Below are positions 1 through 7,165 of a stretch of DNA of 10,706 bases, in pieces; the stretch's first letter is position 1; each line of letters begins with the position of its first letter. Under the pieces are notes generated by a model, which saw only the letters and a program-made list of their open reading frames with translations, did no database searches and was not told the origin of the DNA. The stretch spans positions 1 to 10,706 of the forward strand of contig CALCQT010000532.1 in the NCBI GenBank assembly GCA_937894825.1, read 5' to 3'. This DNA comes from an uncultured Anaerolineaceae bacterium (GTDB lineage: Bacteria > Chloroflexota > Anaerolineae > Anaerolineales > Anaerolineaceae). Made by a program: the position numbers and the translations under genes.

Positions 1-484
<484 letters not shown>

Positions 485-495
485 GGCTGTACTAC

Positions 496-528
496 AAAAA
501 AGAACCAACTTGAAGTTGGTTCTTTTTT
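496..528 (-). terminator. Intrinsic terminator after tsf (bidirectional)
   Basis: A16-type arm 496-511 (A6, then GAACCAACTT) is the exact reverse complement of 513-528. This gives a long A-rich/T-rich stem whose GC-containing part is GAACCAAC/GTTGGTTC. On the minus strand the stem is followed by six T residues, as in Rho-independent terminators, and it begins 15 bases after the tsf stop codon. The symmetry makes it usable from either strand. It separates rpsB-tsf from pyrH, presumably lowering pyrH expression relative to the two translation genes. Confidence 0.88.
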
Positions 529-542
529 ATTGGTCAGATTAA

Positions 543-1160
543 TTATTCCTCATCTTCAATTGTTGAAGATTCGCCAAGGGCATAACGGGCAAAGCGCCGC
601 ACGATCACATTTTCACCCATCGACGCAATGTTCTGGTTGATCAGGTCCTGAACGGTGATGGACTCATCACGGATATAGGGCTGGCTCAGTAAAACAACTT
701 CGTCTTTGAATTTTTTCAGCGAGCCTTCGACGATCTTCGGAATAATGGCGTCTTTTTTACCTTCTTCCCGGGCTTTGGTCTCGGCGATTTTTGCTTCGTG
801 ATCCAGCACTTCCTGCGGGATCTCATCTTCTTTGATGTACAGAGGCGCGGTCGCGGCGATCTGCAGCGCGATTTCATGGGCCAGTGTACGGAATGCTTCC
901 GAGCGGCCGACAAAGTCCGTCTCGCTGTTCAGTTCAAGCATTACGCCAACCCGGCCGCCACCGTGGGAATAAATTTCGATTACGCCTTCAGAGGCATCGC
1001 GGGTAGAGCGTTTCAGAGCTGTGGCCAGCCCTTTTTCACGCAGGAAATCCATCGCTGCCTTCAAATCGCCGTTGGCGTTCTCCAATGCTTTCCGGCACTC
1101 CAGAATCCCGGCGCCGGTGCTTTCACGAAGCTCTTTGATCAATTCAGTACTGACTGCCAT
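543..1160 (-). CDS. tsf: Elongation factor Ts
   Basis: EF-Ts is the nucleotide exchange factor that regenerates EF-Tu-GTP from EF-Tu-GDP during translation. The protein has 205 residues, the short form that lacks the second half of the dimerisation region found in the roughly 280-residue E. coli protein. The N-terminal UBA-like domain has the signature LRESTGAGILECRKAL (residues 11-26). The EF-Tu contact motif TDFV is at 81-84, and the C-terminal coiled region ends with VRRFARYALGE. The start at 1160 is supported by an AAGGGA sequence upstream. It lies 18 bases downstream of rpsB, so the two genes form an operon, and it is followed by a strong terminator. Confidence 0.97.
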   Translation of the reverse strand: MAVSTELIKELRESTGAGILECRKALENANGDLKAAMDFLREKGLATALKRSTRDASEGVIEIYSHGGGRVGVMLELNSETDFVGRSEAFRTLAHEIALQIAATAPLYIKEDEIPQEVLDHEAKIAETKAREEGKKDAIIPKIVEGSLKKFKDEVVLLSQPYIRDESITVQDLINQNIASMGENVIVRRFARYALGESSTIEDEE

Positions 1161-1178
1161 TATTTATATTTCCCTTCA

Positions 1179-2156
1179 TTACTCTGCCGCGGAGGCTTCG
1201 GTTTCCGCTTCGCTTGCCGTATCGGCGCTCTTCTGAGCAGCTTCAACCGTATCCTCTGCTTTAACCGCAATGGTATTTTCAACTTCACGCTCTGTTGCTT
1301 CAGCCGTTGTTTCAACTTCCGCGGCTGCTTTTTTATTTCCCAGTTTGGCCAGCGTAGCCGCACCGAGCAGATCTTCATCTTCCAGGTCCGGTTCGTACCC
1401 GCGGCTCTTTCCGCTGTCGCGGAAGACATTTTCGCCGGTGAAGGCAACATCCCCGATTTCACCATCTGTCCGCAGGGCCATACCCTCGATCGCGGCGTCA
1501 GCAATTTTACCGACAATCAGTTTGATGGCGCGGATCGCGTCGTCGTTCGACGGGATGACATAATCCACATTGACGGGATCACAGTTGGTGTCCACCATGC
1601 CGATGACCGGAATGCCTTTCAGGTTGGCTTCATGAATGGCGGTCGCTTCGCGCATGACGTCGATGACGAAGAGCAGCCCGGGGATGCTCTTGATATTACG
1701 CACACCGCTGAGGCGGGTGTGCAGGCGGGCGATATCGCGTTCGATCATCAAGCCTTCTTTTTTTGTCAGCTTGCTGATTTCGCCGGTATCGCGCATTTTT
1801 TCCAGTTTTTCAAGTTCGATGATCCGCTGATAAATGGTTGACCAGTTGGTGATCATGCCACCCAACCAGCGTTCGGTGACATAGGGCATGCCGCAGCGGG
1901 TTGCTTCGTCGCGGATGGTTTCCTGTGCCTGGCGTTTGGTGCCGACGAACATGACGTTTTTGCCGCTCTGGACGGTATCGCGAACCAGAGCGTAAGCCGT
2001 GTTGAGGCTCTTGGCTGTTTGCTGCAAGTCGATAATATGGATCCCATTGCGTTCGGTGAAGATATAAGGCTTCATCGCGGGGTGCCATTTGTTGGTCCGA
2101 TGTCCGAAGTGGACGCCGCTCTCAAGGAGCGCTTTCATAGAAATAACGTTGCTCAT
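1179..2156 (-). CDS. rpsB: 30S ribosomal protein S2 with acidic C-terminal tail
   Basis: S2 binds the small ribosomal subunit between head and body and is needed for S1 docking. The sequence contains the S2 signatures [20 protein letters not shown] (residues 7-26), the [12 protein letters not shown] segment, [10 protein letters not shown], and [12 protein letters not shown] with its following NDDAIRAI helix. The chosen start is the ATG at 2156, because an AAAGGAAA ribosome binding site lies 8 bases upstream. A start at 2270 is open but would add 38 residues unlike any S2. The protein is 325 residues, longer than the usual 230-270. The excess is an Ala/Glu/Thr-rich acidic tail of about 49 residues (277-325), probably disordered. 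It is co-transcribed with tsf. Confidence 0.97.
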   Translation of the reverse strand: MSNVISMKALLESGVHFGHRTNKWHPAMKPYIFTERNGIHIIDLQQTAKSLNTAYALVRDTVQSGKNVMFVGTKRQAQETIRDEATRCGMPYVTERWLGGMITNWSTIYQRIIELEKLEKMRDTGEISKLTKKEGLMIERDIARLHTRLSGVRNIKSIPGLLFVIDVMREATAIHEANLKGIPVIGMVDTNCDPVNVDYVIPSNDDAIRAIKLIVGKIADAAIEGMALRTDGEIGDVAFTGENVFRDSGKSRGYEPDLEDEDLLGAATLAKLGNKKAAAEVETTAEATEREVENTIAVKAEDTVEAAQKSADTASEAETEASAAE

Positions 2157-2455
2157 TTTGTTGCTTTCCTTTGCGTTTTTCCTCTGCTTCCGGCCTATCT
2201 GCCCGACACAACTCTGCTTTGAGCCGACGCGGTCGGGTGGAACCGAAAGCATGTGTATTAATAAAACCAATCAATTTTATCACGGAATTAATGTTGTGGG
2301 GTGAGCTCTGAAATTTTACAGAAGTTTTTGGGTTGAAAAACCCTGGTTAACAGCGGCATAATTTTTTCAAGCTTTTTATTACCGCTCTTCTATGTATTTC
2401 GAAGATTAATAAATTTTGTCCGCGCGCTGCTGATAGTATTCGCGATTGCGGAAAA
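2157..2455 (-). promoter_or_regulatory. rpsB upstream region with GC-rich leader hairpins
   Basis: No gene is seen in this 299-base gap between the end of miaA and rpsB. Within the leader, CCGAC (2224-2228) and GTCGG (2232-2236) form a 5-bp stem with a 3-base loop. The same right arm, extended to GTCGGG (2232-2237), can instead pair with CCCGAC at 2202-2207. Such alternative folds fit an autoregulatory r-protein leader, and S2 leaders are known in other phyla, but I cannot match this one to a described motif. Farther upstream, AGCGG (2352-2356) and CCGCT (2392-2396) with flanking TAAT/ATTA form an imperfect stem without a T tract. I could not choose an rpsB promoter with confidence. Confidence 0.3.
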
Positions 2456-3352
2456 TCACGATGTGCCTAAATCATACCAATGAATGCGCGGATCAGCAGG
2501 TTTGAACCAATTGGCCTGCCGGCGTACATATGTCCGCGTGTGCCGTTTGATCAGCAGGATGGCCTCTTCCAGCGGAATCTCTCCGCGCAAATGAGCGCAC
2601 ACCTCCCGGTACCCGATGGCTGACATGGACGGCAGCTCCGGTCCGAATCCACGCGCCAGCAACGCTGCCACTTCCGCCACAAACCCCTCTGCGAACATGG
2701 TCTCGATACGGCGGTCGATTCGCCGATAGAGCTCTTCTCGCGGGCGGTTCAGCCCGATCACCAGTGGACGGTAGGGCAATTCATGCTGCAAACGCTGTGC
2801 TGAAAAACGTTCTCCGGTGCTGAAAATCACTTCAAAGGCGCGGATAGTACGCCGGACATTCTGGTATTCGATATGATCCGCTGCCTCCGGATCCAGCAGC
2901 GCCAGTTTCCGGTGCATTTCCGCTGCCCCGCAGTTTGCCGCCCAGGCTTCCAGTTCGGCCCGCAATGCGAGATCGGGTCCCAGCGCAGGCGGCTGCCACC
3001 CCTCCAGAACTGCCCGGATATATTGACCGGTGCCTCCGGCGACCAGTACGGTTTTTCCCCGCCGGTGAATATCCCGGATGATTTCATCCGCGGCCTGTTG
3101 GAATTGGGTCAAACTCCAGGTCTGGTCCGGTTCGGCCACATCGATCAGATGATGGGGGACGCCCTGCATTTCTTCGGCAGACGGCTTGGCGGTGCCAATG
3201 TTCATGCCGCGATAGAAATAGCGGGAATCGGCGGATATGATCTCGGCATTCAACAGTTTGGCCAGCCCGATGGCAAAGCTGGTTTTCCCGGCCGCGGTTG
3301 GACCGACAATAACGGTGATCGGGATTTTCCCATCATGTTCAGGCTGTGACAT
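2456..3352 (-). CDS. miaA: tRNA dimethylallyltransferase
   Basis: MiaA transfers a dimethylallyl group from DMAPP to N6 of A37 in tRNAs that read codons starting with U. The 298-residue protein has the P-loop GPTAAGKT (17-24), then the SADSRYFYRGMNIGTAKPS segment (about 40-58) carrying the catalytic Asp (D42). PHHLIDVAEPDQTWSLTQF follows, then GGTGQYIRAVLEGW, which lies along the DMAPP/tRNA channel. The C-terminal RRQANWFK motif closes the family signature. The ATG at 3352 was chosen because the protein then begins just before the P-loop strand. An open extension to 3418 would overlap yraN much more. The start overlaps the yraN end by 14 bases, which implies co-transcription and possibly translational coupling. 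A GGATGG preceding the start is a weak ribosome binding site, consistent with coupling. Confidence 0.95.
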   Translation of the reverse strand: MSQPEHDGKIPITVIVGPTAAGKTSFAIGLAKLLNAEIISADSRYFYRGMNIGTAKPSAEEMQGVPHHLIDVAEPDQTWSLTQFQQAADEIIRDIHRRGKTVLVAGGTGQYIRAVLEGWQPPALGPDLALRAELEAWAANCGAAEMHRKLALLDPEAADHIEYQNVRRTIRAFEVIFSTGERFSAQRLQHELPYRPLVIGLNRPREELYRRIDRRIETMFAEGFVAEVAALLARGFGPELPSMSAIGYREVCAHLRGEIPLEEAILLIKRHTRTYVRRQANWFKPADPRIHWYDLGTS

Positions 3353-3704
3353 TTTCCATCCATTGCAGGTCAGCGGCATGGCGCCCATCCTGACCCATGA
3401 TGATTGCCACCACGTCAATGCGCCAGGGAACAGCCTGCTTGTTCTGCCGAAGGTAATATTCGGCGGAGAGAATCATGCGTCTGAGCTTAGCGGGGGTAAT
3501 TGCTTCTTCCGGATAGCCAAAGCGCTCGCCGCTGCGGGTTTTGACTTCCGTGAAGATGAGCGTGCCGGTCTGTTCCAGAATCAGATCGATCTCGCCGGCA
3601 GCTGTTCGTACGTTCCGGTCGACGAGCTGGTAGCCTTTTTTTATTGCGGTTGCCAGCGCGATATCTTCGCCGATTTTGCCGAGGATTCGATTATGTTGTG
3701 ACAT
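3339..3704 (-). CDS. yraN: YraN family (UPF0102) endonuclease-like protein
   Basis: This 121-residue protein belongs to the UPF0102/YraN family, which has a restriction-endonuclease-like (PD-(D/E)XK) fold and an unsettled role, thought to be in nucleic acid metabolism. The family motifs are all present: G-x-x-GEDIA with a conserved Glu near residue 13, GEIDLI (37-42) and EVKTR (53-57), followed by RFGYPEEAITPAKLRR and WRIDVVAI. GEID and EVK supply the putative metal-binding acidic residues and Lys. The length is typical. It is the first gene of a yraN-miaA unit. No ribosome binding site is visible before the ATG at 3704, but a TACAAT box ends six bases upstream, so the message may be leaderless. 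Confidence 0.92.
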   Translation of the reverse strand: MSQHNRILGKIGEDIALATAIKKGYQLVDRNVRTAAGEIDLILEQTGTLIFTEVKTRSGERFGYPEEAITPAKLRRMILSAEYYLRQNKQAVPWRIDVVAIIMGQDGRHAADLQWMENVTA

Positions 3705-3710
3705 AAGCTT

Positions 3711-3716
3711 ATTGTA
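3711..3716 (-). promoter_or_regulatory. Possible -10 box of yraN-miaA
   Basis: Read on the minus strand this is TACAAT, one base from the -10 consensus, with six bases between it and the yraN ATG. A start site at the usual distance would fall on or next to the A of ATG. No good -35 is seen at 16-18 bases, so the call rests on the -10 and on the absence of a ribosome binding site. Confidence 0.3.
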
Positions 3717-3808
3717 CCGGATTTCAGGAATGGCTGACCGCTGTCCCGAAACACCCTTTTCATCGAATTGCCGCTGTCTGTATCAGCATAATCACTTCTT
3801 AATGGAAG

Positions 3809-3841
3809 TCCGCCGGATACTATCTTTCGGGATCCGGCGGA
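3809..3841 (-). terminator. GC-rich hairpin after the decarboxylase beta gene
   Basis: TCCGCCGGAT (3809-3818) and ATCCGGCGGA (3832-3841) are perfect 10-bp complements around a 13-base loop. The hairpin starts 15 bases past the stop codon of the beta-subunit gene. The stem is stable but the sequence after it (CTTCCATTAAG) is not T-rich, so it may be an imperfect terminator or a 3' mRNA-stabilising structure rather than a classical intrinsic terminator. Confidence 0.5.
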
Positions 3842-3856
3842 TTGCCAATGTTTATT

Positions 3857-4990
3857 TCAGCCGAATAATGCCAGAAGAATACCTGCGGTCACAGCCGAGC
3901 CGATCACACCGGCCACGTTTGGCCCCATCGCATGCATGAGTAAATAATTATCAGGGTTTGCGCGCGCGCCTTCGATTTGGGCAACCCGGGCTGCCATTGG
4001 AACTGCGGAAACGCCGGCAGAACCGATCAGCGGATTGATCTTCCCTTTAGTGGCCCAACACATCAGTTTCCCAATCAGAAGTCCCCCGGCTGTACTGAAT
4101 GCAAATGCGACCAATCCGAGTGCAATGATGCCTAATGTTTCCGGCTTCAAAAATTGGCTTCCGACAGCAGTTGCACCGACTGTCAGACTTAGAAAAATTG
4201 TCACAATGTTGATCAGCGCGTTTTGCACGGTCTCGGAAAGTCGTTCGACAACCCCGGATTCCCGGAACAAGTTCCCCAGCATCAGCATGCCGATCAACGG
4301 CGCAACAGATGGCAGCAGCAGGATGCAGAAAACGGAGACGACGACCGGAAAACAGATTTTTTCCAGTTTGGAGACCGGGCGCTGATAGTCCATTTCAATT
4401 TCGCGTTCTTTTTTGGTCGTCAGCAGCCGCATGATCGGCGGTTGGATCATAGGGATCAACGCCATATAGGAGTAAGCGGCAATAGCGATGGGAGCCAGGT
4501 AAGTCGGCGCCAATTTTGTCGTCAGATAGATCGCAGTCGGCCCGTCTGCCCCACCGATGATCGCGATGGCCGCAGCAACTTTTTCATTGAAGCCCAAAAG
4601 ATTGGCAGCGATAAACGCGATCGCGATGCCAAATTGCGCACCCGCGCCCATCAACAGGCTTCCCGGCCGTGCGATTAATGGTCCAAAGTCGGTCATTGCC
4701 CCGATGCCAAGAAAAATCAGAGAGGGATAGATGCCCAGTTTCACACCCTGATACAGATAGTAGAGCAATCCGCCGGGTTCGGAGGTCCCATCCATGAGAC
4801 CGGTCAGTGGCAGGTTCGCCAGCAGCACGCCAAATGAAAGCGGCAGAAGAAGGAGTGGCTCAAATTCTTTCGCAATCGCGAGATACAACAGAACGCAACT
4901 GATCAGAATCATCACGACTGCCTGCCAGGTTAACGCGGCATACCCGGATGCCTGCCATAATTTAATAAGAGATTCTGTAAACAAGCTCAT
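3857..4990 (-). CDS. oadB: Na+-translocating decarboxylase, beta (membrane carboxybiotin decarboxylase) subunit
   Basis: This is the integral membrane subunit of the sodium-pumping biotin-dependent decarboxylases (oxaloacetate, methylmalonyl-CoA or glutaconyl-CoA type). It decarboxylates carboxybiotin and couples this to Na+ export. The 377-residue length matches the family. About ten hydrophobic segments are visible. Diagnostic parts are [11 protein letters not shown] (with the conserved Asp near residue 149), [12 protein letters not shown], the [14 protein letters not shown] segment, and [16 protein letters not shown] close to the C-terminus. An AGGAG ribosome binding site precedes the ATG, and the gene starts inside the stop codon of the small gamma-like gene upstream (ATGA overlap). 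The substrate specificity cannot be read from this subunit. The carboxyltransferase (alpha) and biotin carrier genes are not in the window. The symbol is therefore used in the family sense. Confidence 0.93.
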   Translation of the reverse strand: MSLFTESLIKLWQASGYAALTWQAVVMILISCVLLYLAIAKEFEPLLLLPLSFGVLLANLPLTGLMDGTSEPGGLLYYLYQGVKLGIYPSLIFLGIGAMTDFGPLIARPGSLLMGAGAQFGIAIAFIAANLLGFNEKVAAAIAIIGGADGPTAIYLTTKLAPTYLAPIAIAAYSYMALIPMIQPPIMRLLTTKKEREIEMDYQRPVSKLEKICFPVVVSVFCILLLPSVAPLIGMLMLGNLFRESGVVERLSETVQNALINIVTIFLSLTVGATAVGSQFLKPETLGIIALGLVAFAFSTAGGLLIGKLMCWATKGKINPLIGSAGVSAVPMAARVAQIEGARANPDNYLLMHAMGPNVAGVIGSAVTAGILLALFG

Positions 4991-5160
4991 CCGAAAAACT
5001 CTCCTGGTGGTGTATTACGACGGGTACCATAGCGGCCTTTTTGTTCGATCTCACGAATTACGCGATGCATAATTCGAATCACGCCGGCCAGGGCGATCAG
5101 CACAAGGAAAACGATCGCCAGGCAGAAAATCATGGTCAGAATACTTTGAGAGAATGACAT
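4987..5160 (-). CDS. Small OadG-like (gamma) subunit of the decarboxylase
   Basis: This 57-residue reading frame starts at ATG 5160 and ends in a TGA that overlaps the oadB start by four bases. The start is preceded by AAAAGGTG, a suitable ribosome binding site. One membrane span is clear (about residues 9-29, [20 protein letters not shown]). It is followed by a basic and charged helix ([20 protein letters not shown]) and a short Pro/Gly tail. One N-terminal span and a short charged cytoplasmic tail, placed directly upstream of the beta subunit, is the layout of OadG/MmdD-type gamma subunits, which assemble the complex. It lacks the longer Pro/Ala linker and the metal-binding His-rich end of some OadG proteins. 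Family membership is inferred from size, topology and position rather than from a strong motif. Confidence 0.8.
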   Translation of the reverse strand: MSFSQSILTMIFCLAIVFLVLIALAGVIRIMHRVIREIEQKGRYGTRRNTPPGEFFG

Positions 5161-5286
5161 TTATTTCACCTTTTCGCTTAGATTTTTGCGAAATAAAAAG
5201 GTGGAAAGCTTTTTATTTCGAAGCTCTCCACCCTGAAGCTCAAGACTTGAACAATTATCGCTAATTGCCAACCGGAATTTTTTTCG
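5161..5286 (-). promoter_or_regulatory. Structured leader of the decarboxylase genes: candidate attenuator/riboswitch
   Basis: The leader can form three mutually exclusive helices. Helix A pairs 5200-5211 with 5221-5232 (GGTGGA/TCCACC plus AGCTT/AAGCT around one mismatch) and in the transcript is followed by TTTTTATTT, as in an intrinsic terminator. Helix B pairs 5189-5200 with 5209-5220, a perfect 12-bp match (CGAAATAAAAAG with CTTTTTATTTCG), and would dismantle A. Helix C pairs AAAAGGTG at 5196-5203 with CACCTTTT at 5167-5174, and the latter is the oadG ribosome binding site. In addition GAAGCTC occurs twice (5220-5226 and 5235-5241), giving helix A an alternative 5' partner. No known riboswitch class is recognised. 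The competition between terminator-like and site-covering folds is seen in the sequence, while regulation is inferred. Confidence 0.5.
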
Positions 5287-5292
5287 TAAAAA

Positions 5293-5301
5293 AGTATAGC
5301 A
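5293..5301 (-). promoter_or_regulatory. Extended -10 promoter of the decarboxylase unit
   Basis: On the minus strand this reads TGCTATACT, an extended -10 (TG, one base, TATACT). Transcription would start near 5286, giving a leader of about 126 bases. The -35 region 17 bases upstream (TTTCGG) is poor, as is common with extended -10 promoters. Confidence 0.45.
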
Positions 5302-5443
5302 TTAATAATGGGCAACCGAAAAGTAAAATTTTGGAAAAGATGTGATTGTTTTCCTTTCTAAAATAAGGCAAGCGCTGCGTTTTCAACAAACGATTGCGAA
5401 ATTTTATAAAAGCAAATCGAATTTTGTGGCAACAGGCTGGCGA

Positions 5444-5449
5444 TATAAT
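5444..5449 (+). promoter_or_regulatory. -10 box of the merR gene
   Basis: A consensus TATAAT lies 26 bases before the regulator's ATG, leaving room for a start near 5456 and the AAGGTGG ribosome binding site at 5459-5465. The -35 is weak (ATTTTG with 17-base spacing). The gene diverges from the decarboxylase unit, and the 315-base gap 5161-5475 holds both promoters and the decarboxylase leader. Confidence 0.5.
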
Positions 5450-5475
5450 ATTCCATATCAAGGTGGCGTTACTTT

Positions 5476-6321
5476 ATGTTCAAAATCGGTGAATTTTCCA
5501 AATTGACGCAAGTGTCGATCCGCATGCTGCGGTATTATGACGAAACCGGCTTATTAAAACCGGCGGAGATCGACCCATTCACCAGCTACAGGCAATATTC
5601 CGCTGAGCAAATTTCCCAATTGAATCGGATTGTTTTTTTGCGGGATTTGGGGTTCAATATTTCGGAAATTGCGGTTGCGCTGAATCAGTGGGAAGATCAG
5701 TTTATTGCCGGGTTGCTTGAAAACAAACGGCAGTCCATAGAAACAGCGATTAAAGCCGAGCAGGATAAGCTGGCCAAAATTGAGTTGGCCCAAAAGGATA
5801 TCCGGCAGCAGCAGATTGCGCTTCATTATAATGTTTCGCTGAAAGCGATTCCCGGTTGTCAGGTGCTTTCTTTACGGCGAACGGTTCCTGATTATTACGC
5901 CGAAGGACTTTTATGGGAAGAAATGGCAGCTTTTGCTGAAAAAATGAACATTTCCATTTCAAACCAGACCTTCACAATTTACCATGATCCGGACTACAGA
6001 GAAAAAGACGTTGATATTGAAATATGCGCCCCGGTAGCGAAGTTGCGTTCGGACAGCAGTGGCTTTACGTATCGGGAGACGGACCCTGTGCCGTTGATGG
6101 CCAGTTTTATGGTGTATGGCGCTTTCAGGAATATCGCCGGCGCATACCGTGCCTTTACTGGCTGGCTGCAGGAGCATAATCAGTATCGGATGACCGGGAA
6201 AACCCGGCAGATTGTTCATCGCGGTCCATGGAATGAGGACATCCCGGAGCAATATTTAACCGAGATCCAAATTCCACTTGAAGAAATGTCATCGCAGCAT
6301 TTTCCTGCTTTTGAACCCTGA
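5476..6321 (+). CDS. MerR-family activator with GyrI-like ligand-binding domain
   Basis: The 281-residue protein has a MerR winged helix-turn-helix at residues 1-70 (KIGEFSKLTQVSIRMLRYYD, then the wing with GLLKPAEID and SYRQYSAEQI). A coiled-coil dimerisation helix follows at about 75-115, and a BmrR/TipAS/GyrI-like C-terminal domain at about 120-278. That domain ends with a RGPWNEDIPEQYLTEIQIPL stretch typical of GyrI-like effector domains. Only two cysteines are present (in PGCQVL and EICAPV), not arranged as a metal site, so an organic, probably hydrophobic or cationic, ligand is more likely than a metal. AAGGTGG precedes the start. Such proteins bend promoters with 19-20-bp spacers. Exactly such a promoter precedes the next gene, which is therefore the likely target. 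A decayed paralogue lies at 8597-8746. Confidence 0.9.
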   Translation: MFKIGEFSKLTQVSIRMLRYYDETGLLKPAEIDPFTSYRQYSAEQISQLNRIVFLRDLGFNISEIAVALNQWEDQFIAGLLENKRQSIETAIKAEQDKLAKIELAQKDIRQQQIALHYNVSLKAIPGCQVLSLRRTVPDYYAEGLLWEEMAAFAEKMNISISNQTFTIYHDPDYREKDVDIEICAPVAKLRSDSSGFTYRETDPVPLMASFMVYGAFRNIAGAYRAFTGWLQEHNQYRMTGKTRQIVHRGPWNEDIPEQYLTEIQIPLEEMSSQHFPAFEP

Positions 6322-6349
6322 TTTGTTTTCCCTGAAATAATTTTCCATC

Positions 6350-6380
6350 TTGACTCTCACATGATGTCAGGGACTACACT
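6350..6380 (+). promoter_or_regulatory. MerR-type promoter/operator of the TrmO-like gene
   Basis: TTGACT (6350-6355) and TACACT (6375-6380) are separated by 19 bases instead of 17, the hallmark of MerR-activated promoters. An imperfect dyad fills the spacer: arms GACTCTCACAT (6352-6362) and ATGTCAGGGAC (6364-6374) match at 8 of 11 positions around one central base. Transcription would start near 6387. The merR gene ends 28 bases upstream. Confidence 0.82.
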
Positions 6381-6430
6381 GGTTGTAGCGATAGATAACA
6401 CCATAGGAAAGTCATAGGAGGGAAGTGATT

Positions 6431-6907
6431 ATGCAAAGATATCAGGTAAGCCCGATTGGGAAAATTCGGGTCAATGAGACTGGAATGTTTATCGAGCTTG
6501 AGTCAAAGTATGTTCCGGCCTTGCAGGCTCTGGACGGATTCAGCCATCTCAACGTTATTTGGTGGTTCAGCAATACGGATCGAGAGGAAATGCGGGAAGT
6601 TCTGGAGGCGCCGCAGCCTTACAAAAAGGCTCCGGAGGTAATGGGAATTTTTGCTACCAGGTCGCCAATCCGTCCCAATCCGATCGCTTTGACAGCCGTG
6701 CAAATCATTCATATCGATTATCAGGCATCCAGGATTCAAATTGCTTACATTGATGCCGACGATCACACGCCGGTGCTGGATATCAAACCCTATACGCCGA
6801 GTCTCGACAGAGTGGAAAATCCCGTTGTACCGCAATGGTGCAGCCACTGGCCGAAGAGTTTGGAGGAGTCAGCAGATTTCGATTGGGAGAATGAATTTAA
6901 TTTCTGA
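6431..6907 (+). CDS. TrmO/TsaA-family tRNA methyltransferase-like protein
   Basis: This 158-residue protein belongs to the TsaA/TrmO (UPF0066) beta-barrel methyltransferase family. Its studied members use S-adenosylmethionine to methylate N6 of t6A37 in tRNA. The family markers are the N-terminal VSPIGKIRV strand, LDGFSHLNVIWWF, the ATRSPIRPNPIALTAV block that binds the cofactor (about residues 75-90) and DDHTPVLDIKPYTPSLD. The ATG at 6431 is chosen because AGGAGG at 6416-6421 lies 9 bases upstream; a GTG at 6425 would be only 3 bases away. It is shorter than the E. coli protein (about 235 residues) and lacks the C-terminal extra domain, as do many single-domain members. Control by a ligand-sensing MerR protein is unusual for tRNA modification, so its substrate may differ. 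The symbol trmO is thus not assigned. Confidence 0.88.
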   Translation: MQRYQVSPIGKIRVNETGMFIELESKYVPALQALDGFSHLNVIWWFSNTDREEMREVLEAPQPYKKAPEVMGIFATRSPIRPNPIALTAVQIIHIDYQASRIQIAYIDADDHTPVLDIKPYTPSLDRVENPVVPQWCSHWPKSLEESADFDWENEFNF

Positions 6908-6941
6908 TTCGACCTAGACCACGGCAGCTGTTTTCCCGTTG

Positions 6942-6981
6942 TATCCCAGTGCGGCCAAAGCAATGCGACTGTTCTGGGATA
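6942..6981. repeat. 8-bp inverted repeat downstream of the methyltransferase gene
   Basis: TATCCCAG (6942-6949) and CTGGGATA (6974-6981) are perfect complements with a 24-base loop, 35 bases past the stop codon. There is no T tract. It could be a weak transcript end or one boundary of the accessory segment that begins here. Confidence 0.3.
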
Positions 6982-7001
6982 TGAATATGATATGATTCTC
7001 G

Positions 7002-7116
7002 AAATCTGATGGCTTTTCAGACTGTTTGCAACCAGGGTTGATGCCCTTTTCCTCACAGCGGACACTGTATAATTGACCTAGAACATCAAACGCGCTCATT
7101 TTATATTGTTCTTTTG
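7002..7116 (+). repeat. Flanking direct repeat, copy 1
   Basis: This copy shares an almost identical start with 8752 (AAATCTGATGGCTTTT), followed by a variable middle. A well-conserved second half is built around CTGTATAATTGA, AGAACATCAA, CGCGC and TTTTAT. The variable middle keeps a small hairpin (AGGG, loop, CCCT, then TTTT). TATAAT at 7068-7073 could be a -10 box for the following gene, with no good -35. A minus-strand reading frame through it (MSAFDVLGQLYSVRC) matches copy 2 for 15 codons before the frames part. The element may be a non-coding intergenic repeat or a coding relic. Confidence 0.7.
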
Positions 7117-7165
7117 AGATGACTATGTTTGAACTTTGGGATGTCTGTTGCTAGGAGTCTGAATC

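Noticed and set aside
798..1841. 347-codon plus-strand open frame
   Set aside because: It is antisense to tsf and rpsB, whose protein signatures are unmistakable. It spans two genes and resembles no protein.
2157..2270. 38-residue N-terminal extension of S2
   Set aside because: The extension is unlike any S2, and the AAAGGAAA ribosome binding site points to the ATG at 2156.
2325..2345. GGGTT-GAAA-AACCC hairpin as a terminator between miaA and rpsB
   Set aside because: The stem is only five pairs and no T tract follows it on the minus strand.
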